The translations under genes and the position numbers were made by a program. Below the pieces are notes generated by a model, which was not told the DNA's origin, made no database searches, and saw only the letters and a program-made list of their open reading frames with translations. Shown here piece after piece: positions 24,371-38,272 of a DNA stretch of 64,000 nucleotides. The stretch covers positions 555,417 to 619,416 of the forward strand of contig SIJG01000070.1 of NCBI GenBank assembly GCA_023374025.1, given 5' to 3'. How positions within the stretch are numbered: the first letter of the stretch is position 1; each line of letters starts with the position of its first letter. Origin of the DNA: Heterodera schachtii (Eukaryota > Nematoda > Chromadorea > Rhabditida > Heteroderidae).

Positions 24371-25606
24371 TCGCACTTTTGAATATTAATTAGTTCCCTT
24401 TTGTTAAATTTAAAAAAGATATGATGTTTCATTAAAAAACTTTATTGGCCCTTTAATTTGCTGAAATTTGTGCAAAAGTGGCAAAAAATTCGAGCAAAAT
24501 AATAAACCGTTTCACAGTGTTAATGATGATGATGGAAGGAGGATGATTTTGATTGGTTGACAGAACAAAAATTTGCCCAATTGAGCCGAAAAACAAACGG
24601 AACGGCGAGTCAATTAATTTTAAAAAGGATAATTAAATCCAAAAGGATATGGCTTAATAATTTTCATTAAAAAACGACAAATTTTGTCAATTTTTAATAA
24701 GGGGCTAAGAATCATTTTTAGAAAATGGAGAGAAAATTTCTAAGATAAATACCTAAGCCTGGAAAAAAATAGCAATTTATAAAAAAAAATTAATATTTCT
24801 CGATAAGCGAGTTTTTTTTGTAGGGGACCGATATAATGTTAATTTGTCAGTAAAAATAAATTTGATTAAATGTGTATAATTACTCGTAATGTGCTAAATT
24901 ACTAATTATTTTTTTCGTTTTAATTTTTTAAAATTTAATTGCCATATCCTTTTGTTTACCAAACAAATTAAATAAACACAAAAAGTGTGATGTGATGTAT
25001 GGAATGAAACTGAATGAATTTTAAGGGGGGGAATAATTAAAAATTATTATTATTTATTAATGAATGTTCTGCTGGCGAATCAAAATTCATCCTTTCATTT
25101 TCCCGACAAAATGTCGGAACGTCCTAAGACTGAACAATTAATCACTTAAAGAAAATTGAGGGAATTCATTAGGCCTTTCCTTTTTTTGTCCCCCTCCCCA
25201 TTAAAAATTTTGGGATTTTTTTTTTTAAATTTTAGGGTGTTAAATGAGTAGTGGCTTCATTATGCCTTTCCATTTTTTCGTCGCCTTATCCATTAAGAAT
25301 TTTAGGATTTTTTAAAATTTTTCAGGGGTTAAATTAATAGCTTGCCATAAAAACCAATTAAAAACCAAAAATTCTATGGGTGAGAGGGTGAAAAAGGAAA
25401 AGTGCCGAATTCCGAACAATTAAATGGGGGGCGGGCGGCACACGAACAAAAATTATGTTCGCCAAGTCAAGTGAAAAACCATTAAAAACAAACAAATAAA
25501 AAAATGTTTCTGGGAATTTTTCCCGAAAAATTCCGTCATTTTTGCACAAATTTCATTGTCCTCCTCCGTCTGCCTCCGTTGTTTTTTTTTTCGTTCAAAA
25601 TTTGCT
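24371..25606. other. Gap downstream of the SWEET gene, no gene recognised
   Basis: AT-rich. Two related sequences at 25140-25220 and 25250-25330 share 'aggcctttcc/atgcctttcc' and 'attttaggatttttt' words, a diverged local duplication. No gene seen; it includes the 3' flank of the minus-strand SWEET gene. Confidence 0.45.
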
Positions 25607-28600
25607 TCATTTTTGGCAAAATGCCGCAGCAAATGCTTGTTGCTGTTGCTCATTGTCAAAAATGTTCGGTGCGCTTGCTGCGCGTTTGATCTGCTGTTGC
25701 TGCTGTTGTGTGCTCAGTTCGTCAATGGTTGGCAATCCGTCGCCTTTAAAATTTGGGAAAAATAATTATTAATTATTATTATTTTTTAATTTTGATTTTT
25801 GATTAGATATCCATCCATTTTTGAGGATTTATTCAAAAAAAAAAACCATGGATTTATCGCCCGGTAATGCCGAAAGACGCTTCCGGAGATATAAAGACTT
25901 TTCTATAGAAAGTATATCATTTTGGCAAAAAAAAAAAGTTGTAAAGCGTTTTGTTGAGAATTGCCAATTTTAAATTTTTTTAAATTCCATTATGCCCTAC
26001 CATTTGTTGTTTGCTGTTGCGCGTGACGGCGCATGGCACGGAAATGGCCGGCCTGCAATGAGCAGCCAAAAGTGCCTTTCTTGCCCGATTTTTGCTTTTT
26101 GCGCTGCTTCAGACGGTCAGTTTGGCCTCGGTAGCTGAGGCCGAAAAATTTTTCCGGGCCCTGAAAAATTAAAAATGGGTACGATTTGGCAAAAAAATAA
26201 ATTTAAAAAATTTCTAATTTTATTTCTTTTTACGCCATGGATTAAATGCCAAACTCGGTCTCGAAAAAGTTTGCTTCTCAAGCAGCTCTACTATTGAGTC
26301 AATTAGATTCCCTTGATTTATTACCGTATTGCCACCGTCTTCCTCATCGTCACTTTGCTGTTGTCCGTCATACTGTACACCGTTTTGTGCCTCCTCTTCC
26401 TCCTCCACGTCCTCGTCGTCGTCCTCGTTGTCCATGTTCACGTCCAACTGTTCTTCGTCCTCCATTTTGGCACTGTTGCTGCCATGGGACAGTGCGAAGC
26501 CGCGTCCGCGTTGCGTCAGCTCAGTGATCAGTCGGGCGCCAATTGAGCGCGCGCTTTGCTCGAACATGTTCAACTGTACTTCGGGCTCGGCCGGTGTCGG
26601 TGTACTGTAACAGGAATTAATGGTATTACAATAATTAGAGGCTTTATAGAACTTAAAAAAAATATATATATAGAGTTTATATAAATTTCAGTTAGGTTAA
26701 TATATCCAAAAAATCAAATACCATGTACTGTGGAACAGAAAACGGACAGTAGAAATTTTGGTAATTTAATAATAGAGATTTTATCTCAATTAAAACCTAG
26801 CATTTAAAAAGTGAGTTTAAAAATTGAAAATTTCTTAATTTTAGAAAACTTATTTTTGTTTGAACTATTTAAGTCTTTTTAAAGGGACTAAAAAGAATCA
26901 TCCTCTGTTACACTCAAATTTTGGGGCAATTTTCTAATCAAAATTGGCATTTTTGATTTATCTTTGAAAAGAATTCCCACTCATTATCATTAGTATTACG
27001 TCATTGCTGGAGCGCCGCTCTGTTGGTACTGAACTGGCTGGACTGAAGTGGAAATGCCGGATGCCAATGTGACCGCAACCGCTGGCATTGCCTTTGTTGG
27101 CTTCTCATCCACCGGTGTAAGCGTGCCACTGTCCGTGCTGTTGCCCTCCTCGTCCTCCTTGTTCAATTTGTAGCCAAACCTGTGATTGTTATCAAATGCA
27201 ACTAATTTTCGAGAGTCTCGAAATACGAGGTCTGTAAAATATCCGGTTGTTTAATTAAAATCTTTTTTTAATTGTTTTAATTATGTTTAATTTTTTTTAA
27301 TTCATTTTTTTAATCAAAACAGAGAAAAACGAAGACTTTATGGCGCCGTAAAAAATTAGAGCTTGGAAATAGAAAATGCTGAACCCATTAACCCAATGCT
27401 TATTAATCAGTTTTTGTAAGACGTCCTTAATTTTCAAATTTGTCTGAATTTTCGAGGGTTGAATAACTTGAATTCAAATTAATTTTTTGTGACTAATAAT
27501 GGTCCCAAACTAAACCCACGACAGGTGGCATAATTAAATTTTAATTAACTTTTCAATTGAAAAATTATTTAATTCCGTACTGGTCTCCGTGCACTTTTTG
27601 GATGACATTTTCCATCTCGCCCACAACATTGGTGATCATGCGGCTGGACCAACGGTGTTTGTTGCTCATTCTGCTGGACATCCGATGAATGCCAATGGTG
27701 TCAATGGCACTGCTCTTCTTGTCCGCTGTCACCACTGAAAAATTTATTGTTTTTTGGCATTATTTTGGGAATAAAAATAAAAATTTCATTATTCAAGAAC
27801 TGCCCTTGAAAAATTCAAGGACGAATTTTTAATTCTAAATTTAAGAGGTTTTATGATTCCGTTTTCAAGGAGAAATCCAATCCGTTTAGGTAGCATAAAT
27901 GCTGTTAATATTTTGAATTTCTTAAGGACGTCCTTGAAGTTGAAAAGCAAGGACAAATTTTTAAGGCTTGCACCTGCAGCGGACTCCAGGTCCAGCGTGT
28001 TGTCGGCGCAGCAACTGCAGCACGAGTTGCGCACAAAACTGATCAGTCGCAAGATGGGCGCCCGTTGGTCCGGCTTGCGCGGCAATACCACGAACAAAAG
28101 GACTTGGCAAAATGCCAAGAAACTGCCAATGCCATTGGGTGTCTGAAAATTGTGAGTTTTTGAAATTTTAAATATATAAAAATGTAAAAGCCAGAGTTCT
28201 GAGAGAGGAGGCAGAAAATTTTTGAAAATTAAGAAATTTGTTTTTCCCAATTTTGGTAGAAAATTCAGGTTTTTTTGAATTTTTAAACAGAAGTCTTAGG
28301 CTCGGCCTCGGCCATCCATCGTACAATTAGGTAGAAATCCCAGACAAGCAGCCCATAAATGAACCACTCGGTCGACACCATGAAGTTGGCGATGCACAAC
28401 GGCAGCGGCAGGGTGGAGGTCGCCCCGCGACGGATCACCGTATTCTATAGGCAGTTAAAAAAATGGTTACGGTATGTATTTGTGAAAATTTCATGCTCAT
28501 TCAGTGCTACTATGTTAATGCATACATAGTAAACAGGTCTAAGCCTAAAGTGTTTGAATTTTATTTCTGTTAGCAACATATTCGAATTTAAAAAAAAAAA

Positions 28601-30251
28601 CAATTTTTCCTTGTTGTTTTTCATTTTAGAGCAGAATGATTTAATTCTAACTATAATTTTTCTATATATTAGCAAAAGACCACCATTTTCAAAAAACCAA
28701 AAATTTCCATTGTTTTTTTTCATTTAAGTAGTTTGTCCCAATTTCTCCGAATTGTACCCCTCTGTCTATGGCATGGGACATATTTTTTCATAAAAATTTC
28801 ATTAATTAATTAATTAATTTGATTAAAAATCATGCAACTGACCAATCCGGCCAATGGTGCGGCAAAGTCGGCCGTGTTCAGTGTCATGCAAATGATGCCG
28901 AGCGGATGGAACACTTTCTTCTGGAAAATGACCACCGCCGCGACAAGTGCAGCGCAAGTGATGATCAGTGCCACAACTTTGATCGTGATCATTAGCTGAA
29001 ATTGGGATTTTAAATTAAAATTTTATAATTTTATGTTTTATACATCTGATTAGAATTGAGTTTGATTTTCCATTGTAGAGACACTTTGATCAAATTGTCT
29101 AATTTATTGTTCAAAATGTACAAATTCGATTGGAATTTTTTTGCCGCCTGATCAAAATTAATTTCCAAAATATTTTTTGTTTATTTTTCATGATCAAATT
29201 TGATTGATAGTCTTCTTTTATGGTCCCGGGTAATATTGAGATCGGGATTCAGGGTTGACAATCAGTCCGGTATATGATTACCGGGAATTCAAATCCCGAT
29301 ATTGTTGAATCTCGATCCAAGGTTTCATTTTAGAAACGGAATCGCGACCGTGACTCAGGAAAAATTCAAGCAAAATGTTCCTAAAGGATCGGGATCCCGA
29401 CGCCAGTCGCAGGGATCTGGTTTCGGGAGTGGAAGCAGGCCGGGAAAGGATTACCGCGATTCAAATCCCGCCAACCGAGTCTGATCAATGTAAATTGATC
29501 CCCTTTCAATTATTTGATCAAAATTTCTCTCACATGATCATCAATCAGCCCACCTTGTTCTTGGTCATGAACCAGTAGAACACCGTGTAGGTGCTGTAGA
29601 GCACAATTTGTGCCCCGGTCACCAGCATCACCGTGTGATCGCCCTTCAAGTAGCCGTACACGCACCAGCAGGTGCCGCCCAGCACGCCCATCAGGAACGG
29701 CGCGCCGCTGATCTCAGTCGTGTCACGACGCTTCCAAATTTGACGACAAATTGGGCTGAAAAAGCATTAAAAATGATTTAAAATTATTTGTATTTTTATA
29801 AATTTAAACTTTGGGCAAGTCCCTTTTTTAATTGGATATTTAAAATTATAAAACAAATTGCAAAAAAATATTTTAAGAGATGAAATGCTAAAAAATAATT
29901 TTTTTATATTTTATTTAAAAAATGAATTTAATATTAAAATTTAATATTAAATCTTGATTTTTAGCAATTTTTATAATAAAATTCTCAAAACAAATTAATT
30001 TTAATAATTGAATTGACTTGACTTTTGCCACCAATTAGTATTTAAAAAATGAATAAAAAAAATTTAATTGTAAATTAATCCAAAATAAATTTTACAACAA
30101 AATAAATTTATTTAAATATATTATTTTCATTTTAAAATATATATTTAAAAAAACAATACATTCCACAGAAAAACAGGCCAACAGTGGTGAAAAATGCCGC
30201 GATGGAAAGGCAGTTGATGAAGGTGAATTCGCCGTGGAATGCGTCAAACAT
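25607..30251 (-). CDS. SWEET-family sugar transporter with long C-terminal tail
   Basis: Ten minus-strand exons join in phase: 30251-30160, 29755-29554, 28995-28843, 28444-28325, 28142-27974, 27734-27581, 27179-27000, 26604-26325, 26160-26001 and 25743-25607, about 548 residues. SWEETs are plasma-membrane uniporters of sugars built from two MtN3 repeats of three helices plus a linker helix. Signatures: FFCGIPICRQIWKRRDTTEI across the first junction, GVLGGTCWCVYGYLKGD, VFHPLGIICMTLNTADFAAP, STEWFIYGLLVWDFYLI and TPNGIGSFLAFCQVLL. Transporter exons end near residue 245; nematode SWEETs commonly stop soon after. Here exons 6-10 add roughly 300 residues: acidic (EDDDEDVEEEEE), basic (RLKQRKKQKSGKKG) and Gln-rich. 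If the exon-7 donor GTAATA is unused, translation stops at 26996-26998, giving about 357 residues. Confidence 0.85.
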
Positions 30252-32790
30252 TTTTGCAAATTATTTTTATATTTTTTGCCGTCAAATTTGGGCTGTCAAA
30301 AGTGGTCAAAAAATTCTGCTCGTGCCGAAGTGGCCGCGGTCAGTCGTGAGAACGGTGAGATTGAAAAAGTTGTGCGTTGTACGGCTGAGTACTGCTCGGC
30401 ACACACTTTTTGGTCGCGAGTTGCGAACACCGAACACACTGTCGGAGGCTGACTGTGTCTGGAAAATGTCAAGCAAATTTTAACCGGGGAAAATTTTTAA
30501 AATTTACAATACACTAAAATGAATTTGAAACAGGGATTAAATGGATGAAAAGCAATTAATCCAAAATAAAAGCCAAATTTCTAAAGCGCGATGCAATTAA
30601 ACACCGTTTCATTTTCCTCGGCACATTCGAAAAGGGATGAATTAACGTTTTGTCATTTTTTTGTGGTGGATAATGATGAATCTATTTGATTTAATAGGAC
30701 ATAAATGTGGAGTAATAACGTGATCTGATTGCACTTTGAGACCAGCAGAAAATGTTGGGGAAAATGTCGAGAAAGAATTGAACCAAAATTATAGTCGAGA
30801 CTCGAGACCGGGTTTGAGTGGGAGAAGAAGGAACAGTTTAGCCCAGAAAAAAAAAGTCGAAATTGCTTTGATCGTAAGAATTTAACGAAATTTAAATATC
30901 CCCTTGAAATCTTTGAAGCATTGACACAATGCCAAGCACATTCAAATTTTGTGTTCAAATTTTATTAAAAATAAACTCCCAAATTGGAGTGATGCTATAA
31001 ATGAAAGAGTGCTTTCTACTGGCGCGAATATATAATGTGAACGGTTTCGGCTCAACTGATGCCCCTTTTTGTTGGTTCGTCGCCACATAAATGGGCGGAG
31101 AATTCGGCGGGGGAAGGGTGTCCCCCGCCCGCCCCCTGCGGGGGAAAAAGGGGCGGAGTGCGGGGAAATGTTCGTCTTCGAACTCTGTTGTGATTGGTGG
31201 ACGCGCGCGACGCCATTAGGGGGGGGGGGGGGGAGTTGACAAAATGATGACAAAAATAGGAGGCAAAATTTCATACGCCCTAAGGCATCACTCCCACAAA
31301 ATTTGGGCCAATTATAAATGCGCGCCCACTCAGAGTGCGGCAAATTTGGCCAATTGTGATGAATATGCCCACGCCAGGGGCTGGGAAATTAGGCAACTAA
31401 ATTGCTGCGTCCGAGGCAAATATCCGGCGGATGCCATGCATAAACACACCAAAACCATCTTAATCATCATCAAATTTATGGTCATCCAAAATTTTGGTGC
31501 TGTGTAAAGCCAGCCAAATCAGTCCCAATTAAGCGGTGATGTTTGGTCAATTTGGGCCCGGCACCGGGCGAAGAACAGCCCCCCGGGGTTCAATATGGGA
31601 TGGGAGGACAAAATTGGCACAAATTTTGGGGGGATTCCCCCGGAAATGGGAAAATAATAATAATAATAATAGTAAATAATTTGACGATTTTGAGCAAATT
31701 TTTTGTGTCTATTTTCTGCTGCTACACATTGTGAAAGTCAACCAACCAAAAGCAGGAGGAGTCATAATGCCATAAAAAAACAAAAACCGTTTTTTTGGAT
31801 TGAAAAAATGCAAGCAGACGGATCAAATTGCAGATTTATTTTTGTTTGGATCAATTTTATTATAGTAAATGATGGTTTTGTTCATCTGAAGAATGCATTG
31901 GCCCTCCGGAAAATTTTGTTTTAATTTTATAATTTAAAATTTTCTTAAGTATTCAAAAAAGGAAATCAAAAATAAAAGTTTCGTAAATTGCTAAATATTG
32001 ACGATAATTCTATTTAACTTAATACAGTATGATAAACATTTTTTGTTTTGTTGTTTTATTACAGTATGCCAAATAATGATTAATCATCTAAAAATTCATT
32101 TTTTTGGGAAGTTCAAAAAACAAACAAAAATTTTGTACGCCATTTAAGTAGTTTACAAAAAATGTTTGTTTCTCAAGACTCTCGCGTATGGATTATTACA
32201 AACTAACTTAGCTATATCCATTCATGACACCACTCGAATTTTCCACAAAAATTTTGAGAAAGAAAGAGCATGAAAAAAAAATTTACCGTGTGCAAAGCGC
32301 GCCAAACAACAACAAGCATTCGTGAAAACAAACAAATGAAAACTTTGAACACCACGGCATGAACAACAGAAAGCCAAGGGAAGAGAGGGCAGCAGAAAGA
32401 AAGTGTGTGGAAAAGGTGGAGATTAGCAGAGAGAGTGGGGGGGGGGAGAGAGAGACAGGAAAGAAAATGAATGAGATAGACAAGGAAGAAAAAAGAGGGT
32501 GAGAGAAAGAGAGAGAGGGGAGGGGAAGTGATTAAGGGACAATGAGAGGGATGGGAGAGAGAAAATGAAGGTGAGAGTAAAGTGTTTTATCATAGGGATA
32601 AGAAATAAAAAACCAAATTAGTTAATTATATCATTTAAAACATTATTTTTTGAACACAATACCCCACAAAAAAACATTTTTCCAAAGTGGCGCCGGTCGC
32701 CTCAGTGTTTTGAGAGAGGTATCGTTGGGGTTGGGTAAAAGAGCACCAACAAGTAAAAATGACGATGCGTTGTGGTGTGGAAGTGTGGTG
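30252..32790. other. 5' flank of the SWEET gene; GC-rich islands, no gene
   Basis: Contains the presumed promoter side of the minus-strand SWEET gene. A GC-rich patch at 31070-31230 has CCCGCCCGCCCCC words and a run of about 15 G near 31220. A purine-rich stretch with GA repeats lies at 32380-32580. Long open frames here are low-complexity and not credible genes. Confidence 0.5.
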
Positions 32791-33059
32791 ACTGATCAGT
32801 CGGGGGGCCGCTAATGAGGGGGGCTAATGAGATTTTTTTGTTTGACTAACGCGCTAATAAAGTGAGGGGAGAGGGGGGGGGGGGGAGCGGCGGGCGGGGC
32901 GGGCTGCTTTTTTTTTTGCCGTCGGGGTGAACTGCACATACAGCAAAACGATTTTGCTGCTTTTGATGGCGATGATGATGCGGGGGATTCCCCGCGCCAA
33001 CTCAGCCGACGCCGGGGGCTAAAGTAAATGGTCTTTTTATCACTGACGAATACACTATT

Positions 33060-33064
33060 TCGTC

Positions 33065-33158
<94 letters not shown>
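33060..33158. repeat. (CT)n microsatellite
   Basis: Almost uninterrupted CT dinucleotide repeat of about 95 bp. It produces the Arg/Glu alternating frame on the minus strand, which is not a gene. Confidence 0.95.
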
Positions 33159-33160
<2 letters not shown>

Positions 33161-33689
33161 CACTAACACCCTGAGGGGCACTGATTATACGCACTTTGTT
33201 GCCAATGCTACCCATCCATTGATCAAGAAAATACCTGATCAGTTAGGCCAGCCAGTTGAATGCTACGGCCGATCACTTAGATAAAAACCTTTTGTCTTCG
33301 GAAACAATTGGTGATTAGCTTAAACTGTATGAATTAAAACTAATTACCTAAATACGCTTCAGTGATCAATCAGAAACAACGGGCAACATATGGATTTTGA
33401 TCAGAAAGAAGCAAACTGAATTCCTTTCAACCATTCTGGTGCTCTTAAATTGATTGATCTAATTAGCGGATGGGGGATAAGGGGAGCGACTGGCGTTATG
33501 TGTCGTCTGATATGATAGTTGCTGCCATCCTCGCAGCAAAAAAATGGATGTGCTAAATTTTCGGCAGGCAGCATTAATCGGAAAGTGATCAGTGGTACTC
33601 TGCCCCCACTCCAAACACGCTGATCACTCATCCAGAAACAAAAGTAAAACACTGATCAGTTGCACTCTTTTTATGTGAATCACCTGTAT

Positions 33690-33710
33690 CCTCTCTTTCA
33701 CTCTCTCTCT

Positions 33711-33752
<42 letters not shown>

Positions 33753-33770
33753 TTCTCTCTCTCTCTCAAC
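33690..33770. repeat. (CT)n microsatellite
   Basis: CT dinucleotide run with a few T interruptions. Confidence 0.9.
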
Positions 33771-36529
33771 TGGCACCATTCAATCTCTGTTTCTATGTAT
33801 TTCCCAAAATCCGATCACTTTGATCACTACAAATAATATCAGCAAAATAATAAAACTTCATTCACTGCTCCTCTCTGATCAGTTTAATATGCCTATGTAC
33901 CAATCTGATCACCTTTTTTTTTGTGATCAAAGTTTGAGTTTGACGAAAAAGACAAAATGACGTTATGATGGTGAAACAAATTAGTAACAAATACATTTAT
34001 TATAAAAACTAAAGACTGCCGATCACTCTTTCTTTTATTTTGTTCGTGATCATCATTCATTTTGCCCGCAAAATTTTAGAGCGCGAAAATTTTTTATAAA
34101 CTCTTTGCAAAAAATGATCCAAATTAAGTGGTGTGGAAGCGGAGAAGGAGGAAAGAAAATGGGCGAAAATTGTTTAATTTGTTTAAAAAAATTTATGGGA
34201 GAGAGTTTTGCGATCTGAAAATGATCAGCTCTTGTCATCATCATTATCATAATGATTAAATAATTATATTGGTCGCAGTTTCAACCATTTTGGTGAAGTT
34301 TTGTGGTGCAAATTTACACGCATTAAGTAATTAAAAAATAATAATGATGATGATGGTAAAGCGTCAAAAGTATTTAATGTGGATGATAGCGGAGCATCCA
34401 TTTTTGAGAGTGATCAGATATTATCATTAGGAGATCCAAAAAATTAAAATTTACCAAGGGATTAGATTTTTTGTAATTTTTTTTCAATACATATTATTTT
34501 TTAAATATTTTCACAGGAACCATCGAAAAATTTAAATGCCAAAGTTTCGCAAAAAAAAAACTGGCAAATTTGAGAATTAAAAATTAAAAGTAAAATGGAA
34601 GAAATAATAGAAGTTCGTATAAAGGCGCTCAACTTTAATGATATCACTTTTGGATTTTTTAGGCCTCGGTATTTCATTTCCCGTTCTCCGAAAATTTTTT
34701 TTAGGCGTACGTTCATTATGCACCGCACAGTTCCCCCAATTATTTTTGTTGTTAATTAGAGCATAATTAGAGCACCTAACATGTAATTAATTATGAAATT
34801 TGATCGAATATCATTACGCCCACCAAAATTGTGTGGAAAAAAACAAAAACAACAAATTTTGAAATAGTGACTAATTGATAAATTTGATAACTGCTAAATA
34901 CCAATTAGTACAGTTGCCCTCCAAATTTAGGAGTCATCATTATCTGTTTGTCCTTCAATTGCACCCCTCGTCGCCGGCGGGAGGCATCCCCAAAATTTCT
35001 TTGGGGGTCAGGTCAAATGACCACCCAACGGCGGGATCGGAGAGGGCGAGGGGGGAGAGGAGACGAGAGGCCCACCCTGAGGCGATGCCCTCCTTATTTC
35101 GGCGCCACCGTCGTCGGTGGTGGTGGTGGGGAACAATATTTTGGGGGTAGGAGAGACCACCACCAACAGAAACTCTCCCCCCCCCCCAACTCTCGCGTTT
35201 TTGGGGATACACCGGCACCAGAATGCACCAAATATGACACCATCATCATCATCCGCCACGAATGCCATCCAAAATCCAAAATAAACATCAATCAATGGGC
35301 ACGAGTCGGGGGGGGGGGGGGGAGACTGATGCGATGCGAAGGAATTTTGCCCAATTTGAAGGACAAATGCTAGGATATGTGATGAGATGATGGTGAAGTG
35401 CACTTTGGGTGGTGATAAATTACGATGACCTCCATGATAAAAATGGGATTTGTGTTTAGTAAAAAAAAAAAAATTGGATTTGTTTTATAGTGGCAAAAAA
35501 AACAGCTAACCTAACTTAGGTTGTTGGTGGAAATTATGAAAAATTCCTAGGTCATTGACATTTTTGTCTCCCTCTTTTTTTTTGCAGATTGCCCAAAATT
35601 TTTAAAAATTCACCAAATCAAGAAAAAGTATATTCAGTTAAAAAGCGATTTTTTCAAAAACAAAAAACTTTCTGTATATTGTCATTTTTTCAAAATTTTC
35701 CCCTAATTTATAAAATAAAAAAAACATTTGGATTTATTTTAATGAAATTACCATTTCTCCGATTTAATTACATTAAATTTATATTAAAATAAATCCAACT
35801 CCTCTAAAATTTAATGACCAGAAAACATTGTGCTTTGTGTTGTTTTGAGTACGAAATGTTCTCAATTTTGGCGCTGACGAAGTGATACACTAATGAGTTG
35901 GGCAATTTGGCGATCTGTCGATGGATGACGTTTCTCCCCGGAATTTTCGGAGAATTTCCGACAGACGGAGAAAGATGGGTGATGGACCGAGTAAACAACA
36001 GACAAAATTTTAATGTCTATTATAGTCACTATTAATTGGCTAATTAATTAGTTAATGATCATTTGATGAAGCGATGGACTGAGTAAGGGACCAATGTGTT
36101 ATTCACGTGAATACTTGCACCGCTTCATATGCTTGCGCTCCGTCCGCCGTTGTCATGCGACTTGCCGCCGTCGGCGCCGCGTTGTGGGAAGGGGTCGCGC
36201 AGCACTGCGCACCGCGGGGGAATGCGGCGACGCACGGCGACCGTTGTGATGCGGGGGGGGGGGGGACACCGGACACATTGATCACTACACTAATTGACAC
36301 CGATCGGCGGCTGATCAGCGCAGCAATCAGTTTTATCATTGTTTGCCGCAGCCGACTGCTCTGATCAACAAAACAATAAACCATGAATGGGTCGTAAAAT
36401 GTGACGTATGAAGAAAGGACGGAGAAAGTCGGAGCTTGCGGTGAGTTATTGTGTTTGGCACATTCCATTCTCATCTCTGCGCAACCTTGTGACTCTCATC
36501 CCCGCAGCAATATCTCTACCTCATTGTCT

Positions 36530-37100
36530 GTCTCTGTACTTTTCCTCTCTCTCTCACTCTCTCTCCCCTGTCTCTCTCTCTTTTTTTCTCTCTCTTCCTC
36601 TGTCTCTCTCTCTTTCACTTCCTTTCTCATTTCTCTTTCTCTTCCTCTCTCTTTCTCTCCCCCTCTCTCTCTCCCTTTCTTTCCCTCTCTCTTTTTTCTC
36701 TATCACTTTCTTCTTTCGCTCCTCTCTCTCCCTTCTCTTTTCACCTCCTTCTCTCGCTCTCTCTCTCTCTCTCTCTCTCACTCTCTCTCCCTGTCTCTCT
36801 CTCTTTTTTTCTCTCTCCTCTGTCTCTCTCTCTTTTCACTTCCTTCTCTATTTCTCTTTCTCTTCCTCTCTCTTTCTCTCCCCCTCTCTCTCTCCCTTTC
36901 TTTCCCTCTCTCTTTTTCTCTATCACTCTCTCTCTTTCTCTCTCGCTGTCATCTCTCTCTCTCTCGCTGTCGTCTCTCTCTTTCTTTCTCTACTTTCGCA
37001 AACTGACTATCTATATGCATATTTGTGCACTCGCTAATGTGTTCTTTTCTTCGTTTTCTCCTTCCTCCTCTCTCCCTCTTCCCTTTCTCTCTCTCTCTTT
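36530..37100. repeat. Long imperfect (CT)n / polypyrimidine tract
   Basis: Over 550 bp of nearly pure pyrimidine on plus. A block around 36590-36710 is repeated around 36810-36925, so part of the tract grew by segmental duplication. Frames in it (Ser/Leu/Phe on plus, Arg/Glu on minus) are by-products. Confidence 0.95.
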
Positions 37101-38167
37101 TTTCTGCCAATATGTCTCTAATTAGATCACTGATCACTATAGTCTCTTTATATTAGTTTGCTCTTCATTTCATTCCTCTTTTTTCTCTCTCTCTCCAACT
37201 TTGATCATTTTCTAACTCCTTCGCCTCTATTTCTCTTATCTCATCAATGTATTAAAATTCAGATTGTTTGTTTCTGCTAAAATGTACTGAAATTAACGTT
37301 TCGGTTAATTTTTTCTAACATTTCTTGCTCAAAATGGGCCTCAGATTTTACTCCTCGGCCTGATACCCCCAACCCCCTCCAATGACTGTGACGAAGTTCG
37401 GCAGAAATGATTTCCCCTCTCCCGGTTATTGTAATAATTAAACTTTTTTGATCGGAGTGTCAGGGTGTTCCTGGCACTCACTTTGTTCACATTTTGATCA
37501 GAACATTCATTATTGAGGAAAAAATCATTTTGTGTACAAGAAAAATTGGTGATCAAAGTGCGGAGTGATTGCCACGTAATTTCGCCCCGAGCAAAAAGGA
37601 AAAAATGTGGCGGTAAATGACTCACCTACCCACTAATTAGTGAATTATTGTTTCTAATTATCATTAATAAGTGATGGAGAGAGAGAGAGAAAGAGAGTTA
37701 ATGCTGTGCAGTAATGTGATCGGAATCGACGTATTTGCTGTGCGCAGCAGGAGAAGAACCTTCCTATTACTGCTGCTGCGGTTGCTGCTCTTCCACAAAT
37801 TGGGGGAGAGTGTAACCAGCACAAAGCGAATTAATTAGTTAATTAATTGTTTTGGTGGGTGCGCGGGTGGGGTGGGGGTGGTGAATGAACCCAATAATAA
37901 ATAAATTAAATCAAAAATTTATTTGTGATCAGATGCAGAAAAGGAGGATAAGTATGATCATTCCACGGCGAAAGATAATTTTACCACAGCAAATATATTG
38001 TGCTGATCAGAGAAAGACAATAATTATTATATTTTGGTTAGAAATTGAATGAAAGTATTTGACAGAAATAAAAGAGATTATAACTAACTTTATGAGTGAA
38101 TATTCTAATCATTTATAGTTATAATGACAAATATTTCTGATCACCCACTTTAGATTGAATATAAAAA

Positions 38168-38272
38168 TCGAGAGAGAGAGAGAGAGAGAGTGATGATAGA
38201 GAGACAAAGAGTAGAGATACAGAGAGGCAGAAAGTAGAGAGCGAGAGAGAGAAGAGAGAGAGCGAGAGAGAT
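38168..38272. repeat. (GA)n microsatellite
   Basis: Imperfect GA repeat of about 100 bp, the opposite polarity to the tracts at 33 and 36.5 kb. Confidence 0.9.

Noticed and set aside
32811..33215. 134-residue minus-strand frame with an RERERE tract
   Set aside because: Microsatellite translation; no splice context or domain.
34948..35403. Overlapping frames in the GC-rich block near 35 kb
   Set aside because: Four overlapping frames on both strands, Gly/Pro/Arg-rich and broken by homopolymers; composition explains them.
36103..36474. GC-rich 123-residue minus-strand frame and its plus-strand partner
   Set aside because: Both strands are open over a GC-rich patch; no domain, no exon signals, and a long C/G run inside.
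36401..37137. Long Ser/Leu-rich frames on plus and Arg/Glu frames on minus
   Set aside because: They are translations of a CT/GA microsatellite tract and stay open because dinucleotide repeats lack stops.
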